Part shown: positions 20,201 through 28,308 of the stretch, one piece after another | Numbering within the stretch: position 1 is the stretch's first letter | Layout of the letters: the number at the start of each line of letters is the position of its first letter | IMG/VR virus record: IMGVR_UViG_3300032308_002578 | Span: 23,751 to 87,750 of that record | Source: a virus | DNA: 64,000 nt | Reading direction: 5' to 3' (one strand) | Notes under the pieces: model-generated | Database searches by the model: none | What the model was told of the DNA's origin: nothing | What the model saw: the letters and a program-made list of their open reading frames with translations, nothing else | Made by a program: the position numbers and the translations under genes

Positions 20201-21822
20201 AAGGCCCGCCGGGTGACCCCGGACCACAAGGCCAAAAGGGCGACCGCGGCCCGCAAGGTTTAAGGGGCCCGCAGGGTTTAATGGGTCCGATGGGTGTAGG
20301 TTTGCAGGGCCTCATGGGGCCGACAGGCTGCCGCGGCGAGCAGGGCGAGACCGGCCTGCGCGGAATAGATGGGCCAGCAGGCGCCACAGGCGTCTCGGGC
20401 GTTACCGGGCCCACGGGCATGACAGGCCCCACTGGCGGCATAGGTGTAACTGGCCCGTCTGGCCCGAGCGGCGCCACTGGCGCTATAGGCCCAGCTGGCG
20501 CGAGAGGAGTTACAGGCCCGTCAGGCTTGCGTGGCGCCGCAGGCCCCGCTGGCCCCGCAGGCCCCGCTGGCGCGAAAGGCGCAACGGGCGCAAACGGGCC
20601 TACAGGCCCGCAGGGCGCTACAGGCGTTGGCATTAGGGGCGCGACTGGTGTAACCGGCCCCGCAGGCCCACAGGGCGTTACGGGCGTGATAGGCGCCACC
20701 GGGGCCACAGGTGTCGGCGTTACGGGCGCAACGGGGCAGATCGGAGCTACTGGGCTGCGGGGCGCCACCGGAGTCGGCACTACGGGCGCAACTGGTCCGG
20801 CCGGACAACGCGGCCTACAAGGCGCGCCCGGTAGTCGTGGGGCAACGGGTGTAACTGGCCCGAGCGGTATATCCGGCACAGCCGGTGTTACAGGTGCTAC
20901 AGGGCCGTGCGGGCCTGCCGGGGCGCCCGCGATTGCGCCGCGGTGGCTCGGCGTAGCGTACGACGACCCGAGAAAATTTGGACCATATGTACGTAAAGGC
21001 GACTATTATCTCGCAAGTGCGCGAGCAGAAAAAATTTCAGCCGCCGCCGCCGAGCCGAACGCTAACTTGTCGCCATTTATTGATATTCAATTACATGCAC
21101 AAGACATCGCTGAAGACGATATTTTTATTGCTGTGTACTACAACTGGGACGCCGAGGAACGCGAATTTTGTCTAGACGCGCTCACCGAAACGGAAGCTAA
21201 CGCGTTGTGGCACGACAATTCTCACAATATTTCTTGGCTGCACATTCCAGCAATTGCTGGACTGCGAGAATCATTAGAGACAACCGGCGCGCCAACAAAC
21301 GAACAAGCAGCAATCATACGAACAACCGTACTTGAAACTATAATTGCGTTGTGCCCCGGCGGAGACGACCCTGAAGACGCAATTTTAATTTACGCTACGC
21401 TTTTTAACGTAGGTAATTTTTTAGGTTCGTGCGACGACAGCCCGAATCGAATTTACAGCGCAACACGAACAGCAATAAAAACATTTGGCTTGTTTGCGGG
21501 CGCAACGTTTTTAGTCGACTATACGTCGTTGAATGACGAGCCGTCGCCAGCGCAAATAAACGACGACGGCAAGTGTTACATGTTTGCGCCGGAACCGCCC
21601 GTTATACCGGTTAACACCACGCCCGGCAGAGGAGTGGTCCGTGCGCCAGCGGTTGAAAATTTAAGCTGGCAAGCGTTTGGTAATCTGTACAACCCAGCAC
21701 GCGTGACAAACGTGACAGCGTTAATCGGGGCTCTAGCGACCGACGGCGCAGGCAACCCACTGCACCCGACGTTCTACAACAGTTTCAAAACTGTTTTACA
21801 AACCATGTTGGGTTTAACATAA
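17254..21822 (+). CDS. Giant repetitive fibre with collagen-like stalk
   Basis: A 1522-residue protein. Residues about 100-730 hold about eleven tandem units of roughly 62 residues, each ending in VPIPxxPCP and containing a Cys-spaced GY..xxC core and a CxTPDxC segment. Two adjacent units are identical over 120 nt. A Gly/Ser linker (about 912-935) leads to about 90 Gly-X-Y triplets (about 941-1224), then a 300-residue globular C-terminal domain. Gly-X-Y runs trimerise into a collagen triple helix. It is most likely a long adhesion fibre with a knob. Start ATG at 17254 overlaps the previous stop (ATGA). Codon use in the C-terminal domain seems richer in A/T than the collagen part. Confidence 0.8.
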   Translation: MSENLFKDSQCPIQDVPAVDFDFITIDVCSPVPIPPPIFGCMTPVVPREPDTELGLKCPAFATTTDIAVGYVGDGNTDCGVDPNPRLTLAFVKTAIDPCNYEVAVDLNVPIPRPPCAPTVTAGEFIVEAGFDDCVAPGGAILVTKNTTPGDCTTPDQCEFVIDFNLNVPIPRTPCPVIDAGVFKVSSGYSDSPCMQNTNNRFSIRSNVIPGSCNVADQCEFLVDLEIAVPIPRTPCPEINLNNFAVSSGYQDAACMQDKQNKFSIVATNIPGDCNTPDRCAFDVELEIAIPIPRTPCPEIGITALSVSTGYNDSACVTDKDNRFEITTRHVPGVDCNDPGTCSFDIELELVVPIPKPPCPEINITKFSVSTGYNDSACVTDKDNRFEITTRHVPGVDCNDPGTCSFDVELELVVPVPKPTCPNIYVNKFEITAGYSQQACVKDKDSKFEIIATTTPSTDCNTPDACDFEINLELYVPIPETPCPEINVNKFEVVTAYAGSSCLINKTNTFVITSTKKPGAGCNDPETCAFDVELEIYVPVPPPPCVELNAGVVTVYSGYAGFECVNKTSELRITKTTTPAEGCDTPDTCSFDIDIDVVVPIPLPPCPIISNSSTFFTRYSDVPAVRQGSFFRLITLPPTPDCQDPGTCVYVLDINVDTVMPRPPCPEFNKQNIRITAEYDNWNNLNFNITPNHELNIGTNDPPECKYDIDLEIDVNIPRPPCTEIIDGGVYNKGELVGRFIIQPNFSPGDYCINTLGLDLNLCETEIAFDPTGAKTGGPADNFKIWYHDKGEPCSIEPRFELFIARDEIDKCKWWISPYVKICIEQPKFIVDDTVYEGCTSSSGVYQPIDEVTLETTTTGGQGEEPADIKHQLTVKMNCLQPGTVTISPSSIGSGTLEIAENKINLNLEFNVTDCPTSGGSGGSGSGSGGSGGGGGSCGGQGDPGPTGPEGPQGRPGQKGDKGDKGNDGPAGPAGPMGPMGLQGPPGDPGPQGQKGDRGPQGLRGPQGLMGPMGVGLQGLMGPTGCRGEQGETGLRGIDGPAGATGVSGVTGPTGMTGPTGGIGVTGPSGPSGATGAIGPAGARGVTGPSGLRGAAGPAGPAGPAGAKGATGANGPTGPQGATGVGIRGATGVTGPAGPQGVTGVIGATGATGVGVTGATGQIGATGLRGATGVGTTGATGPAGQRGLQGAPGSRGATGVTGPSGISGTAGVTGATGPCGPAGAPAIAPRWLGVAYDDPRKFGPYVRKGDYYLASARAEKISAAAAEPNANLSPFIDIQLHAQDIAEDDIFIAVYYNWDAEEREFCLDALTETEANALWHDNSHNISWLHIPAIAGLRESLETTGAPTNEQAAIIRTTVLETIIALCPGGDDPEDAILIYATLFNVGNFLGSCDDSPNRIYSATRTAIKTFGLFAGATFLVDYTSLNDEPSPAQINDDGKCYMFAPEPPVIPVNTTPGRGVVRAPAVENLSWQAFGNLYNPARVTNVTALIGALATDGAGNPLHPTFYNSFKTVLQTMLGLT
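18169..18474 (+). repeat. Identical 120-bp tandem repeat pair within the giant fibre gene
   Basis: The 120 nt at 18169-18288 recur at 18355-18474 without a mismatch, 186 nt (62 codons) apart, while other units of the array have diverged. This points to a recent in-frame duplication or gene-conversion event. Confidence 0.85.
20077..20928 (+). repeat. Collagen-like Gly-X-Y repeat
   Basis: About 284 codons of near-continuous Gly-X-Y. The first part is rich in GPQG, GPAG and GDKG; the later part is dominated by GATG and GVTG. A few Val-Gly slips (GVGLQG, GVGIRG) interrupt the register. Confidence 0.9.
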
Positions 21823-21829
21823 TTGAAAA

Positions 21830-22606
21830 ATGAACAATTTCGACGAGCAATTACCCGACGTTGAGGCCATGCAGCCGTTTGACGGCCCCGTACTGGCTAA
21901 TACCGACGGCTGCACCAGTTGCCCACCCGGCCCGCGCGGCCCGCAAGGCCCGCAAGGTTTACGCGGCCCGATGGGGCCGTCTGGCCCACGCGGCAATGTT
22001 GGCCCAGCCGGCGCAACCGGCGTTAAAGGGCAGACGGGCGCTACCGGTGCGACTGGGCCGTCGGGGCCAAAGGGTCAAACGGGTGTTACAGGGGCCATAG
22101 GCACAAAAGGGCAGACTGGCGCTACAGGAGCCCCCGGACCCACAGGCCAAACTGGTGTCACGGGTATAACGGGTGTCACCGGCCCGCGTGGCGCAACTGG
22201 GGCGTCTGGTGTAACTGGCGTTCAGGGCGCTACCGGACCTACTGGTGTAACCGGCGTGACAGGACTTAGCGGCCCTACTGGCGCGACCGGCGCTACCGGG
22301 CCTACTGGTATAACCGGCGTGACAGGACTGCGCGGCCCGGCGGGACAAACTGGCCCGCGCGGAGCTACCGGTTTACTTGGCATGACGGGCCCTATCGGCC
22401 CGACCGGCATAACTGGTCCGGTTGGTGTTACTGGCGCCACTGGCGCGAGCGGTCCGAAGGGCGACACCGGCGCGGCAGGCCCGCAGGGCGCGACTGGACC
22501 GTGCGGCTCGCTAACATTGACTCCGGCATTTGTATCGCAATTGATTGCAGAAATCGGTACAAATACGGCGCTGCGTACTGCGATTCAAGACGCGGCTGCC
22601 AGCTAA
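21830..22606 (+). CDS. Second collagen-like structural protein
   Basis: A 258-residue protein: a 30-residue N-terminal segment ending in a CTSCPPG motif, then about 64 Gly-X-Y triplets (dominated by GATG, GVTG), then a 35-residue C-terminal segment ([16 protein letters not shown]) that could be an oligomerisation helix. It starts 7 nt after the giant fibre gene. It is probably a partner fibre or a trimerising accessory. There is no chitinase or peptidase motif. Confidence 0.75.
   Translation: MNNFDEQLPDVEAMQPFDGPVLANTDGCTSCPPGPRGPQGPQGLRGPMGPSGPRGNVGPAGATGVKGQTGATGATGPSGPKGQTGVTGAIGTKGQTGATGAPGPTGQTGVTGITGVTGPRGATGASGVTGVQGATGPTGVTGVTGLSGPTGATGATGPTGITGVTGLRGPAGQTGPRGATGLLGMTGPIGPTGITGPVGVTGATGASGPKGDTGAAGPQGATGPCGSLTLTPAFVSQLIAEIGTNTALRTAIQDAAAS
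21927..22506 (+). repeat. Collagen-like Gly-X-Y repeat
   Basis: About 190 codons of Gly-X-Y in the second collagen-like gene. Many GPTG, GVTG and GATG triplets are shared at DNA level with the preceding gene's stalk, so recombination between the two is possible. Confidence 0.85.
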
Positions 22607-22638
22607 GCCCACTCGCATTAACCCGCAAGGAAGCGCAA

Positions 22639-23010
22639 ATGACACGCCGGTTTTCCCGCATGATCTCGTTGAGTCGAGAAAACATTACGCGTTTTGTCAC
22701 TGAACCGGAGTTCTTCACCAAAAACCCCGGATTGCAACCACTGGCCGCACAGATGGCTGAGTGCAACGCCGCATTCGCCAAGTCTGCTGCCGAAAAGGGC
22801 TGCCGGTGCCGGGCTGACGCAAACACGCTCACGCCGTGCATGACAGCATTTATTCAAACGCTGCTGGACGCAAAAGAGAATAATCCCAGCGTCGTACAAG
22901 ACTTTGTGAAATATGCGGCAAAAAAAGATCAAGTTGATGACACCGGGATTACAATATATTTCGCGGCCTTAGACGGCAGTAAGGCACTCCAACGGTACGA
23001 GTTTCCATGA
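22639..23010 (+). CDS. Hypothetical structural-operon protein
   Basis: A 123-residue mostly helical protein starting after AAGGAAGCGCAA. It contains a CRCRAD pair and a downstream Cys. A longer frame opening at 22501 overlaps the collagen gene and lacks a good ribosome site, so I chose 22639. It overlaps the next start by 4 nt. Family not recognised. Confidence 0.55.
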   Translation: MTRRFSRMISLSRENITRFVTEPEFFTKNPGLQPLAAQMAECNAAFAKSAAEKGCRCRADANTLTPCMTAFIQTLLDAKENNPSVVQDFVKYAAKKDQVDDTGITIYFAALDGSKALQRYEFP

Positions 23011-23288
23011 GTTACGTCAGCCCAGCACACTCCAAACTGCTATACGGCGCACAACCGCATGTACTGGCGAACGGCGTGCAGCAGGGCATCGTAAAAATAC
23101 GCTTGCGGGACGACCACGACCAGCCCGTCGCTGGCCGCCAAGTCGAACTAATTGCTGATCGCGCAAACGTAGCCATCGAGCAGCCCGGCCTAACTGACGC
23201 GAACGGTACAGCACTGGCGTATGTCACGTCGACCGTTCCCGGGCCGGTCAATATTAGTGGTCGTGTTGTTCCGGTCACACCCACATGA
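23007..23288 (+). CDS. Single Ig-like (Big-1-type) domain protein
   Basis: A 93-residue protein resembling one bacterial Ig-like group-1 repeat: IVKIRLRDDHDQPVAGRQVELIAD, then LTDANGTALAYVTSTVPG, the G-x-A-x-V-tail of that fold. Such domains decorate virion surfaces and bind polysaccharide weakly. The start is ATGA-overlapped with the upstream gene. It is a minimal one-domain version. Confidence 0.65.
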   Translation: MSYVSPAHSKLLYGAQPHVLANGVQQGIVKIRLRDDHDQPVAGRQVELIADRANVAIEQPGLTDANGTALAYVTSTVPGPVNISGRVVPVTPT

Positions 23289-23295
23289 GGATGCC

Positions 23296-23820
23296 ATGAG
23301 TTGTAACCCAATTAACAACGACGATCAGATCATCGAACTGCCCGACGCGATTAATCTGAATTTCTACGACCCACAAATTGAGCCCCCGCCACCGCAGCCA
23401 GACAACGGCCGGCGTTTAAAACTCACATGGCAAGTCAGCCGCTACAACTTTAACAGGGTCGACGGCATTCGCGTTAGAATTGCGGCGACCAACGCGGCCG
23501 GGATGTCGGATAAGGTGTTCGCGTACCTGATGCTGCCACTCAAGGCCGGCGCTGATTCCAAAGCCGGCGCGTTCGACCACGTGTGCTCGCCGGCCGATCT
23601 TGAAGAATACCCCGAAGATGACCCGATTCCGAATAGCCGCCCGGCGTGGTTCCGATTGAGTTACGTAGACGTGCTCTTGCGGTCACGAGCGGAAGTCGAA
23701 GCGTTTATTCGAGACGTGGTTGAAGATGTGCAACGGCTCAAGAACACGCTCGATCTGATGGACGACTTGTTGCCCGGTAACGAAGTATGGATCGGCGTAC
23801 CACCCACCCCGCCAGCATGA
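23296..23820 (+). CDS. Hypothetical tail-region protein
   Basis: A 174-residue protein with Pro-rich residues 30-45 (IEPPPPQPD), a strand-rich middle resembling a fibronectin-III-like domain (KLTWQVSRYNFNRVDGIRV), and a C-terminal helix (VEAFIRDVVEDVQRLKN). The start at 23296 follows GAGGATGCC. It may be another virion decoration or assembly protein. Confidence 0.5.
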   Translation: MSCNPINNDDQIIELPDAINLNFYDPQIEPPPPQPDNGRRLKLTWQVSRYNFNRVDGIRVRIAATNAAGMSDKVFAYLMLPLKAGADSKAGAFDHVCSPADLEEYPEDDPIPNSRPAWFRLSYVDVLLRSRAEVEAFIRDVVEDVQRLKNTLDLMDDLLPGNEVWIGVPPTPPA

Positions 23821-23832
23821 TTGGAGCGCAGG

Positions 23833-24138
23833 ATGTCAGCCCTCATTGTTTTGGACGACAGCACGATCATGAGCATGTTGAACAACACGGCTTTTTCAAC
23901 GCAATTTCCGTGTCTGTTCAATAAGCGCGATATTTTCAAATCAGCGGCGGCATCCGGTTGCGGTATGTGCGCCAAGAAACGGCAAGAACGGCAGCGCAAA
24001 GAAATGGCCGCGCTCAAAACCTGTCTGGCCGGCATGGGCCCAGAAAAAAAGGCCATGCTTAAAAAAATGCTGGAAGCCGAGCAGATCCGTATCGTGTACA
24101 CCAATCTCGCCGGTCAGGTTGTGCAACTGACCTTCTGA
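23833..24138 (+). CDS. Small Cys/Lys-containing protein at operon end
   Basis: A 101-residue protein starting after GCGCAGG. Residues 39-45 have CGMCAKK, a single CxxC, and the following 30 residues are a basic amphipathic helix. It ends the structural operon, with 216 nt of non-coding sequence after it. Unknown function. Confidence 0.5.
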   Translation: MSALIVLDDSTIMSMLNNTAFSTQFPCLFNKRDIFKSAAASGCGMCAKKRQERQRKEMAALKTCLAGMGPEKKAMLKKMLEAEQIRIVYTNLAGQVVQLTF

Positions 24139-24354
24139 CGCCGCACCTGCCACGCGTAGGTTGCGATCTTCCGCCGCCCTGCGCTGACTGAACGGCTGCG
24201 TTCCACGCGGCCACCGGGCTCCACGCCCTAGGTCAGCGCGGGGCGGCGGTTGCATTCTGCCGCCCTAAATTTCGGGGCAAATCGCGGCATATTAAGTGTA
24301 CCCACTGTGTCGTATCAGTGGATTCTCATCACCGCCTTACAAGGGAGTTAAGGC
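24139..24354 (+). other. Intergenic region with a long inverted repeat
   Basis: No gene is visible. An 18-nt arm at 24171-24188 pairs with 24232-24249 with one mismatch, enclosing 43 nt that can also fold. There is no T-run, so this is not a classical terminator. It could end the structural transcript by another route or be a processed RNA or protein-binding element. Confidence 0.5.
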
Positions 24355-24795
24355 ATGAGCGTTCTGCTGCTGAGTGCTGCCGATGTCAAGAAGACGTGGG
24401 CTGCGGTCGAGGCTCGTATTAAGAAGCGACCGGTGTTTCAGGTCGTGCCCGAGGAGGCGATGGTGACGATTGAGAACGTCATCCTCGCCAACGAGGACGA
24501 GGCGTGGGATCGCTTCCCCGCCGACCAGAAGTGCCGTGTGCACTTCTGGAAAACGCTGTTGCTCGCCGCCGTCCCCGAGAACGAGCGGGGATTGTGGGCA
24601 GTGTACTTCCACGAGTACATTGCGGCTTCTCTCCGCGGCGATGGCGCTGCAGGCGTCGAGGTCGACGATGACACTGACGTCATCGTCTACTCCCGGCGCA
24701 GTGTTTCCCCGGCTATCGCCCAACGGGCATTGGCCGAAGCGTACCAGACCTGCGCTGCGGGTCTGGAAGGCTACAGGGTTTCGTGGGACGAATAG
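24355..24795 (+). CDS. Hypothetical protein
   Basis: A 146-residue acidic helical protein starting after AAGGGAGTTAAGGC, a strong ribosome site. A segment near residue 75-115 is Asp/Ala-rich. It stands alone between two intergenic regions, followed by a strong terminator, so it is likely a monocistronic gene. Not recognised. Confidence 0.6.
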   Translation: MSVLLLSAADVKKTWAAVEARIKKRPVFQVVPEEAMVTIENVILANEDEAWDRFPADQKCRVHFWKTLLLAAVPENERGLWAVYFHEYIAASLRGDGAAGVEVDDDTDVIVYSRRSVSPAIAQRALAEAYQTCAAGLEGYRVSWDE

Positions 24796-24812
24796 TCCTG
24801 CAACCCACATGT

Positions 24813-24886
24813 GTTAACGACGATGCCGTCGGACACGTATTACCTTTACAGGTGATATGTTGTCCGACGGCATCCGTTAACTTTTT
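24813..24886 (+). terminator. Rho-independent terminator
   Basis: A roughly 21-nt stem (arms 24813-24835 and 24861-24881) with GTTAACG and GATGCCGTCGGACA complements is followed by CTTTTTCT. It lies immediately after the 24355 gene. Confidence 0.8.
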
Positions 24887-24959
24887 CTATTGACCTTTTC
24901 CTTAGATATCAACGAGGGCCACCATCAAAAAGAAATATCGGCTCGACAAAAAGGTTGAT

Positions 24960-25409
24960 GTGGTCAAGCCGCCTTTTGTCATGGCAGACCCAAATGACGA
25001 CTCGGCGGCGTTCGGTTGGTCGCTCGGGAAGCTGCGCTACCCGGGCGAGCCAGACCCAAACGACCCCGGAACTAATTGGCCCGGTTCGCATGTCTTCAGT
25101 GTGCCGACGCCGTTGGAAGTCCGACAGGTTTACGGGCACAACATCGAGTTTGTCTGCCCGGCTTTCGTGCAGTTGATGCTCGACGCTGAGCCGGAGATCC
25201 GCAAAGGCGCCGAGCGGGTTCGCGCCGCGGGCTACACGCCCGAGGCGCTCAATAAATACCGCCGGGTCGTGTTGACTGTATTTAACGAAAAAATTCTGCC
25301 GCAGATGGTTAAACGGTTCGAAGAAGTTTCTGGGCTGGTGGCTGAATTTTACGCCGCCCGCCTTGCCCACATTGACGCTTTTGGAATTGAGGACGAAGAA
25401 GAACAATGA
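24960..25409 (+). CDS. Hypothetical protein with unusual start
   Basis: A 149-residue protein, mostly helical after residue 45, containing Pro/Asp-rich loops and an acidic C-terminus (EDEEEQ). The only canonical start is GTG at 24960 with AAGG 5 nt upstream. A natural-looking basic N-terminus (KKKYRLDKKVD) would extend to an ATC at 24924 behind GAGG. The stop overlaps the next start by 4 nt. Confidence 0.5.
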   Translation: MVKPPFVMADPNDDSAAFGWSLGKLRYPGEPDPNDPGTNWPGSHVFSVPTPLEVRQVYGHNIEFVCPAFVQLMLDAEPEIRKGAERVRAAGYTPEALNKYRRVVLTVFNEKILPQMVKRFEEVSGLVAEFYAARLAHIDAFGIEDEEEQ

Positions 25410-25735
25410 AAACCAAGACCAAATCCAAGACCAAGATCTTGAAGCGTGCGTCCAAGAAAAAGGCTGCGCCGCGTAAGGTGCGCAGCGCAGCCAAGTCCGG
25501 TATGTCCGGTTACGTTGTGGTGTGGCGTCACACGATGGACGACATCCCGCTCGGGCTGTACGCCGACGAAAAGGACGCCATCAAGGTGGCCACGACGATT
25601 ACGTGGAAACAGGCTTACGCCATCGCGCGTCGACTGGATATCGACGCGTCGACGCCGGTGTGCTTTGCGTACGCTGCGTTTAAGGCCGGCCTTGCGACAA
25701 CGTTCACCATTGTAGATCGCAAGGACGACGCTTGA
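25406..25735 (+). CDS. Hypothetical basic N-terminal protein
   Basis: A 109-residue protein. The first 32 residues are strongly basic (repeated KTK, KKK), a possible nucleic-acid-binding tail, followed by a domain of about 75 residues with strands and helices. It overlaps the previous gene by 4 nt, and its stop directly abuts the stop of the convergent minus-strand gene. Confidence 0.5.
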   Translation: MKTKTKSKTKILKRASKKKAAPRKVRSAAKSGMSGYVVVWRHTMDDIPLGLYADEKDAIKVATTITWKQAYAIARRLDIDASTPVCFAYAAFKAGLATTFTIVDRKDDA

Positions 25736-26011
25736 TTACAGGGACGCCAGCACTACGAAGTCGCGGCGATACCCAACCACCGGACCACGTTTGCCGAGGA
25801 GCAGGTCATCGTCGGTCTTGCCGTCGGTGTCCACAGGGTACGGCCCGCCGGCGTTCGACACGCCCGGACGATTCAACCCCAGCGCCGCGGCTTTCTGCAG
25901 CACAATGTTCGACGTTGCAGCCGACATCAGTTCTTCGATATTATCGCCGAAGACTACGAACTCAGCCCGACCATGCGTGGTATTAGAAAGGTCATCAAGA
26001 ATGGAAACCAT
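25736..26011 (-). CDS. Small hypothetical protein on the opposite strand
   Basis: A 91-residue protein with a perfect GGAGG 5 nt before its ATG at 26011. The sequence is well balanced (DDLSNTTHGRAEFVVFGDNIE...) and not repetitive. It converges with the gene ending at 25735 and its first 11 bases overlap the start of the plus-strand gene at 26001. A longer minus frame up to 26398 is an artefact; the good ribosome site marks this start. Unknown function. Confidence 0.6.
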   Translation of the reverse strand: MVSILDDLSNTTHGRAEFVVFGDNIEELMSAATSNIVLQKAAALGLNRPGVSNAGGPYPVDTDGKTDDDLLLGKRGPVVGYRRDFVVLASL

Positions 26012-26501
26012 GGAAACCTCCGGTGAGAAAAAAGATCTGACGTTGCGTATGGTAATCCCTGTGCTTAATTTGAGCAAGTTGCAAATTCGCTCAATTTTCA
26101 CGGCTGTTTTAAATAAGCCGCAGCCGGAAATAGACACACCGCTGGATAAGCGCGCCGTGTTCTTTTTGCTGGTCGGCGACATGCTGGAGCGCTTGGCGTT
26201 TTTAAAGCCGGAGCAACGCACACTGATCTTGCAGGAACTCCAGTCCCTGTTCGATGACGCAGATGGCTGTCGCGATTGCCTCAAGCAATTGGTGTTCGCG
26301 GACGGCAAACTCTGCACGTGGACTGGACAGTCCGGTTTCACCGATCTGGAGTCTGGGGAACAGGTTACGACTCTTCCGCACCCGCCTATGGAGACCATTG
26401 CGTATAATCTAGATGAACTGTACCGCCGGGGCGTACTGCTGATCGAAAAAAGGAATGGACTCCATGCCCAAAAATCTCCTGCAGGAAGCGTGGACGAGTA
26501 A
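26001..26501 (+). CDS. Hypothetical protein divergent to a minus gene
   Basis: A 166-residue protein with a mainly helical N-terminal domain and a CRDC pair near residue 90. ATG at 26001 lies only 9 bases before an in-frame ATG at 26010; both overlap the start of the minus-strand gene. It overlaps the next gene by 38 nt. Family not recognised. Confidence 0.5.
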   Translation: METMETSGEKKDLTLRMVIPVLNLSKLQIRSIFTAVLNKPQPEIDTPLDKRAVFFLLVGDMLERLAFLKPEQRTLILQELQSLFDDADGCRDCLKQLVFADGKLCTWTGQSGFTDLESGEQVTTLPHPPMETIAYNLDELYRRGVLLIEKRNGLHAQKSPAGSVDE

Positions 26502-27138
26502 GGAAACGTTCGCCAGCGTTCTGCTGACGCTATTTATCGACAAGTTCGGGACCGAGAGCCTGCAGTGGGACCCGGCGACCATCGCCATGGAAATCGAAGA
26601 AGATTTTCATGTCGAACTCCCGCAACAGTCGATGGACAAGTTAATGGTCGCAATTCAACTGCTGACCACAGATCGGTTCTTCAAGAGCCTGCCCGACTTT
26701 ATTACCTTCTGCAACATCCTCGGCGGGGACACATACAACCCCGATATGTGGGACCCAGCCGACGCTGAGGAGGTGGCGTGGGGGATCACCGAGGCCCTGC
26801 TCATCTCCCCGCCGGACGACGAGGACGAAGAACCGTTCACCAATGAGATCCGCGCCTACATCGGCTCAGCGCTGGACAGCGAGGGCATTATTAACCCGCC
26901 GGACATCCTGCGGATCGCGCTCCGTACAGCCCGCGTCTCCCCCAGCGTCGGCGACTTCTCGGACGACCCTGCGATGTTTAACGCCATCTACGACATGGAA
27001 GAAGGCAAGAAAGAAGACATCAACCAGTCGATTCTGATGAAGACGAAGTTGTTGGCAGCCCAGTTAGCGGCGTTGAACTTAGAGAACGGTAAAACCCAGT
27101 ACGTGGCTGAGATGCTGCAGCGGTCACTGCAGAATTAA
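26464..27138 (+). CDS. Hypothetical protein
   Basis: A 224-residue acidic protein with a helical N-terminus and a long helical C-terminus. ATGs at 26455 and 26464 are both in frame; AAAGG lies 10 nt upstream of 26464 but only 1-2 nt before 26455, favouring 26464. No motif recognised; the gene precedes csrA. Confidence 0.5.
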   Translation: MPKNLLQEAWTSKETFASVLLTLFIDKFGTESLQWDPATIAMEIEEDFHVELPQQSMDKLMVAIQLLTTDRFFKSLPDFITFCNILGGDTYNPDMWDPADAEEVAWGITEALLISPPDDEDEEPFTNEIRAYIGSALDSEGIINPPDILRIALRTARVSPSVGDFSDDPAMFNAIYDMEEGKKEDINQSILMKTKLLAAQLAALNLENGKTQYVAEMLQRSLQN

Positions 27139-27155
27139 ACCCAGAAAGCGTTATT

Positions 27156-27356
27156 ATGTTAGTGCTATCGCGGAAAAAAGAAGAGCAGATTGTGATCGGG
27201 AACGGCATCGTGGTGAAGGTAATCGAGATTTGCGGCAACCGCGTCAAACTTGGTTTGACGGCGCCGCCGTCGGTACCCATTGCCCGCGGTGAGATTTACA
27301 CCGCCGAAAAGAAGGAGAAGAAGGAAAAAAATGGGGTGGAACGACAGACTTCCTGA
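27156..27356 (+). CDS. csrA: CsrA-type RNA-binding regulator
   Basis: A 66-residue CsrA/RsmA homologue: MLVLSRKKEEQIVIGNGIVVKV at the N-terminus, then GNRVKLGLTAP and IARGEIY. R6 and R44 (equivalents of E. coli CsrA RNA contacts) and the AP motif are conserved; position 7 is Lys. CsrA binds GGA-containing leader RNAs as a homodimer and represses or stabilises messages. A phage copy could redirect host carbon or virulence regulation or regulate phage mRNA. The C-terminal tail is Lys/Glu-rich. The start has no strong ribosome-binding site. The next gene begins inside its last 26 nt. Confidence 0.85.
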   Translation: MLVLSRKKEEQIVIGNGIVVKVIEICGNRVKLGLTAPPSVPIARGEIYTAEKKEKKEKNGVERQTS

Positions 27357-27612
27357 AGACCCCTATATCCCGTACGAGTCGCAGGACGACCGGGACGCCT
27401 ACGAAAACTGGGCGATGTACATAGAGTTCTTGAGCGCCGAGGCCGAGTCTCGCGGTTTGACGTCAAACAATATCCAGCCCGGCGACCTACCCGTGAAAGA
27501 AACGCAGGACAACGTGGAGATCCTTGCCCGCCTGCGTGAATTGCCGCTAAAAACAGAGCGAAAAAATGAAGACCAGAATTCACGTCAATCAGCAGATCAT
27601 CAAGAAAAATAA
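27331..27612 (+). CDS. Small hypothetical protein after csrA
   Basis: A 93-residue charged protein. ATG at 27331 follows a strong GGAGAAGAAGG, and its first 26 nt overlap csrA, so the two are likely coupled. The second half is Gln/Asn/Glu/Lys-rich and probably disordered. Unknown. Confidence 0.55.
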   Translation: MGWNDRLPEDPYIPYESQDDRDAYENWAMYIEFLSAEAESRGLTSNNIQPGDLPVKETQDNVEILARLRELPLKTERKNEDQNSRQSADHQEK

Positions 27613-27895
27613 CAAGACAGGACGCCGAACGCCGCCGATCACTGTCAAGAACTACAAAATTAACATCAAGGCGCGGGATGTATTTATTGACGGCCCGTGC
27701 CGTGTTGTTTATATGCCAGACAAGCCGCTCTCGTGCGGCGCCCGGGTATGGATCGAGACCGACAGTGAAATTGTTGTTAATCCTTTAGACACACACGAGA
27801 CAACTAATGCCGGTAAAGGCAAAAACAAAGGTAAAGGCAAAGCCAAAGCGGCGCGCACGCCTGCCGTCACCCCAAGATTTTATTGCTGCCGGTGA
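27566..27895 (+). CDS. Lys-rich small protein
   Basis: A 109-residue basic protein: N-terminal KKNNKTGRR patch, a middle beta-strand region (KNYKINIKARDVFIDG), and a Gly/Lys tail (AGKGKNKGKGKAKAARTP). It overlaps the previous gene by 47 nt and the next by 89 nt; in the latter stretch both frames encode Lys-rich segments. Likely a nucleic-acid-binding accessory; family unknown. Confidence 0.45.
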   Translation: MKTRIHVNQQIIKKNNKTGRRTPPITVKNYKINIKARDVFIDGPCRVVYMPDKPLSCGARVWIETDSEIVVNPLDTHETTNAGKGKNKGKGKAKAARTPAVTPRFYCCR

Positions 27896-28259
27896 CATGC
27901 AAATCGAAGAGGTGCAGCAGTACCGGTGGTCTAGTTATGGCCCGTACGCGTTTTTTGTGGACATCGTTATGCCGCTTGAAATTGGTTCGGCGCAGATGAT
28001 CGTGGACCTCGCCCACAACCGGATCTGCGAAATGACCGTCTGCGACTACACCCAACCCAAAAACAAGGAGGCGTACCTGTGGCGTAATCCACTGTTTCGC
28101 AAGGCCCACGCCGCCGAAGCCCGGCAGCGCGGCTACACGAAGAAACAGATGTCGTACGCGTGGGACAACACACCGTGGGTCAACGTGCCGCCGGCGCAGA
28201 TATTCAAACGGCTGCGGGAAATGGTAGCCCGGGCAAAAAAGAAAAACCCGCCGAAGTGA
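27807..28259 (+). CDS. Basic hypothetical protein
   Basis: A 150-residue basic protein. The first 20 residues are KAKTKVKAKPKRRAR, then a globular domain with strands (YAFFVDIVMPLEIG) and a C-terminal Lys-rich tail. It overlaps the upstream gene by 89 nt. A bidirectional-looking terminator follows immediately. Confidence 0.5.
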   Translation: MPVKAKTKVKAKPKRRARLPSPQDFIAAGDMQIEEVQQYRWSSYGPYAFFVDIVMPLEIGSAQMIVDLAHNRICEMTVCDYTQPKNKEAYLWRNPLFRKAHAAEARQRGYTKKQMSYAWDNTPWVNVPPAQIFKRLREMVARAKKKNPPK

Positions 28260-28285
28260 GCATCGTTGAGAGGCCCGGCGGGTTT
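28244..28285. terminator. Bidirectional terminator between convergent genes
   Basis: AAACCCGCCG at 28244-28253 pairs with CGGCGGGTTT at 28276-28285. It separates the plus gene ending at 28259 from the minus gene ending at 28309, and the A- and T-rich flanks allow termination in both directions. Confidence 0.65.
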
Positions 28286-28308
28286 GCTGCGCGCAACTAA
28301 TTAACGTG

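Noticed and set aside
19836-20879. A 347-codon minus frame opposite the collagen stalk
   Set aside because: It is a Pro/Gly/Val echo of the Gly-X-Y repeats on the other strand, with no ribosome site or balanced composition.
26012-26398. N-terminal extension of the minus gene at 25736
   Set aside because: A perfect GGAGG at 5 nt marks the start at 26011; the extension is opposite the plus gene and is Ser/Arg-rich.
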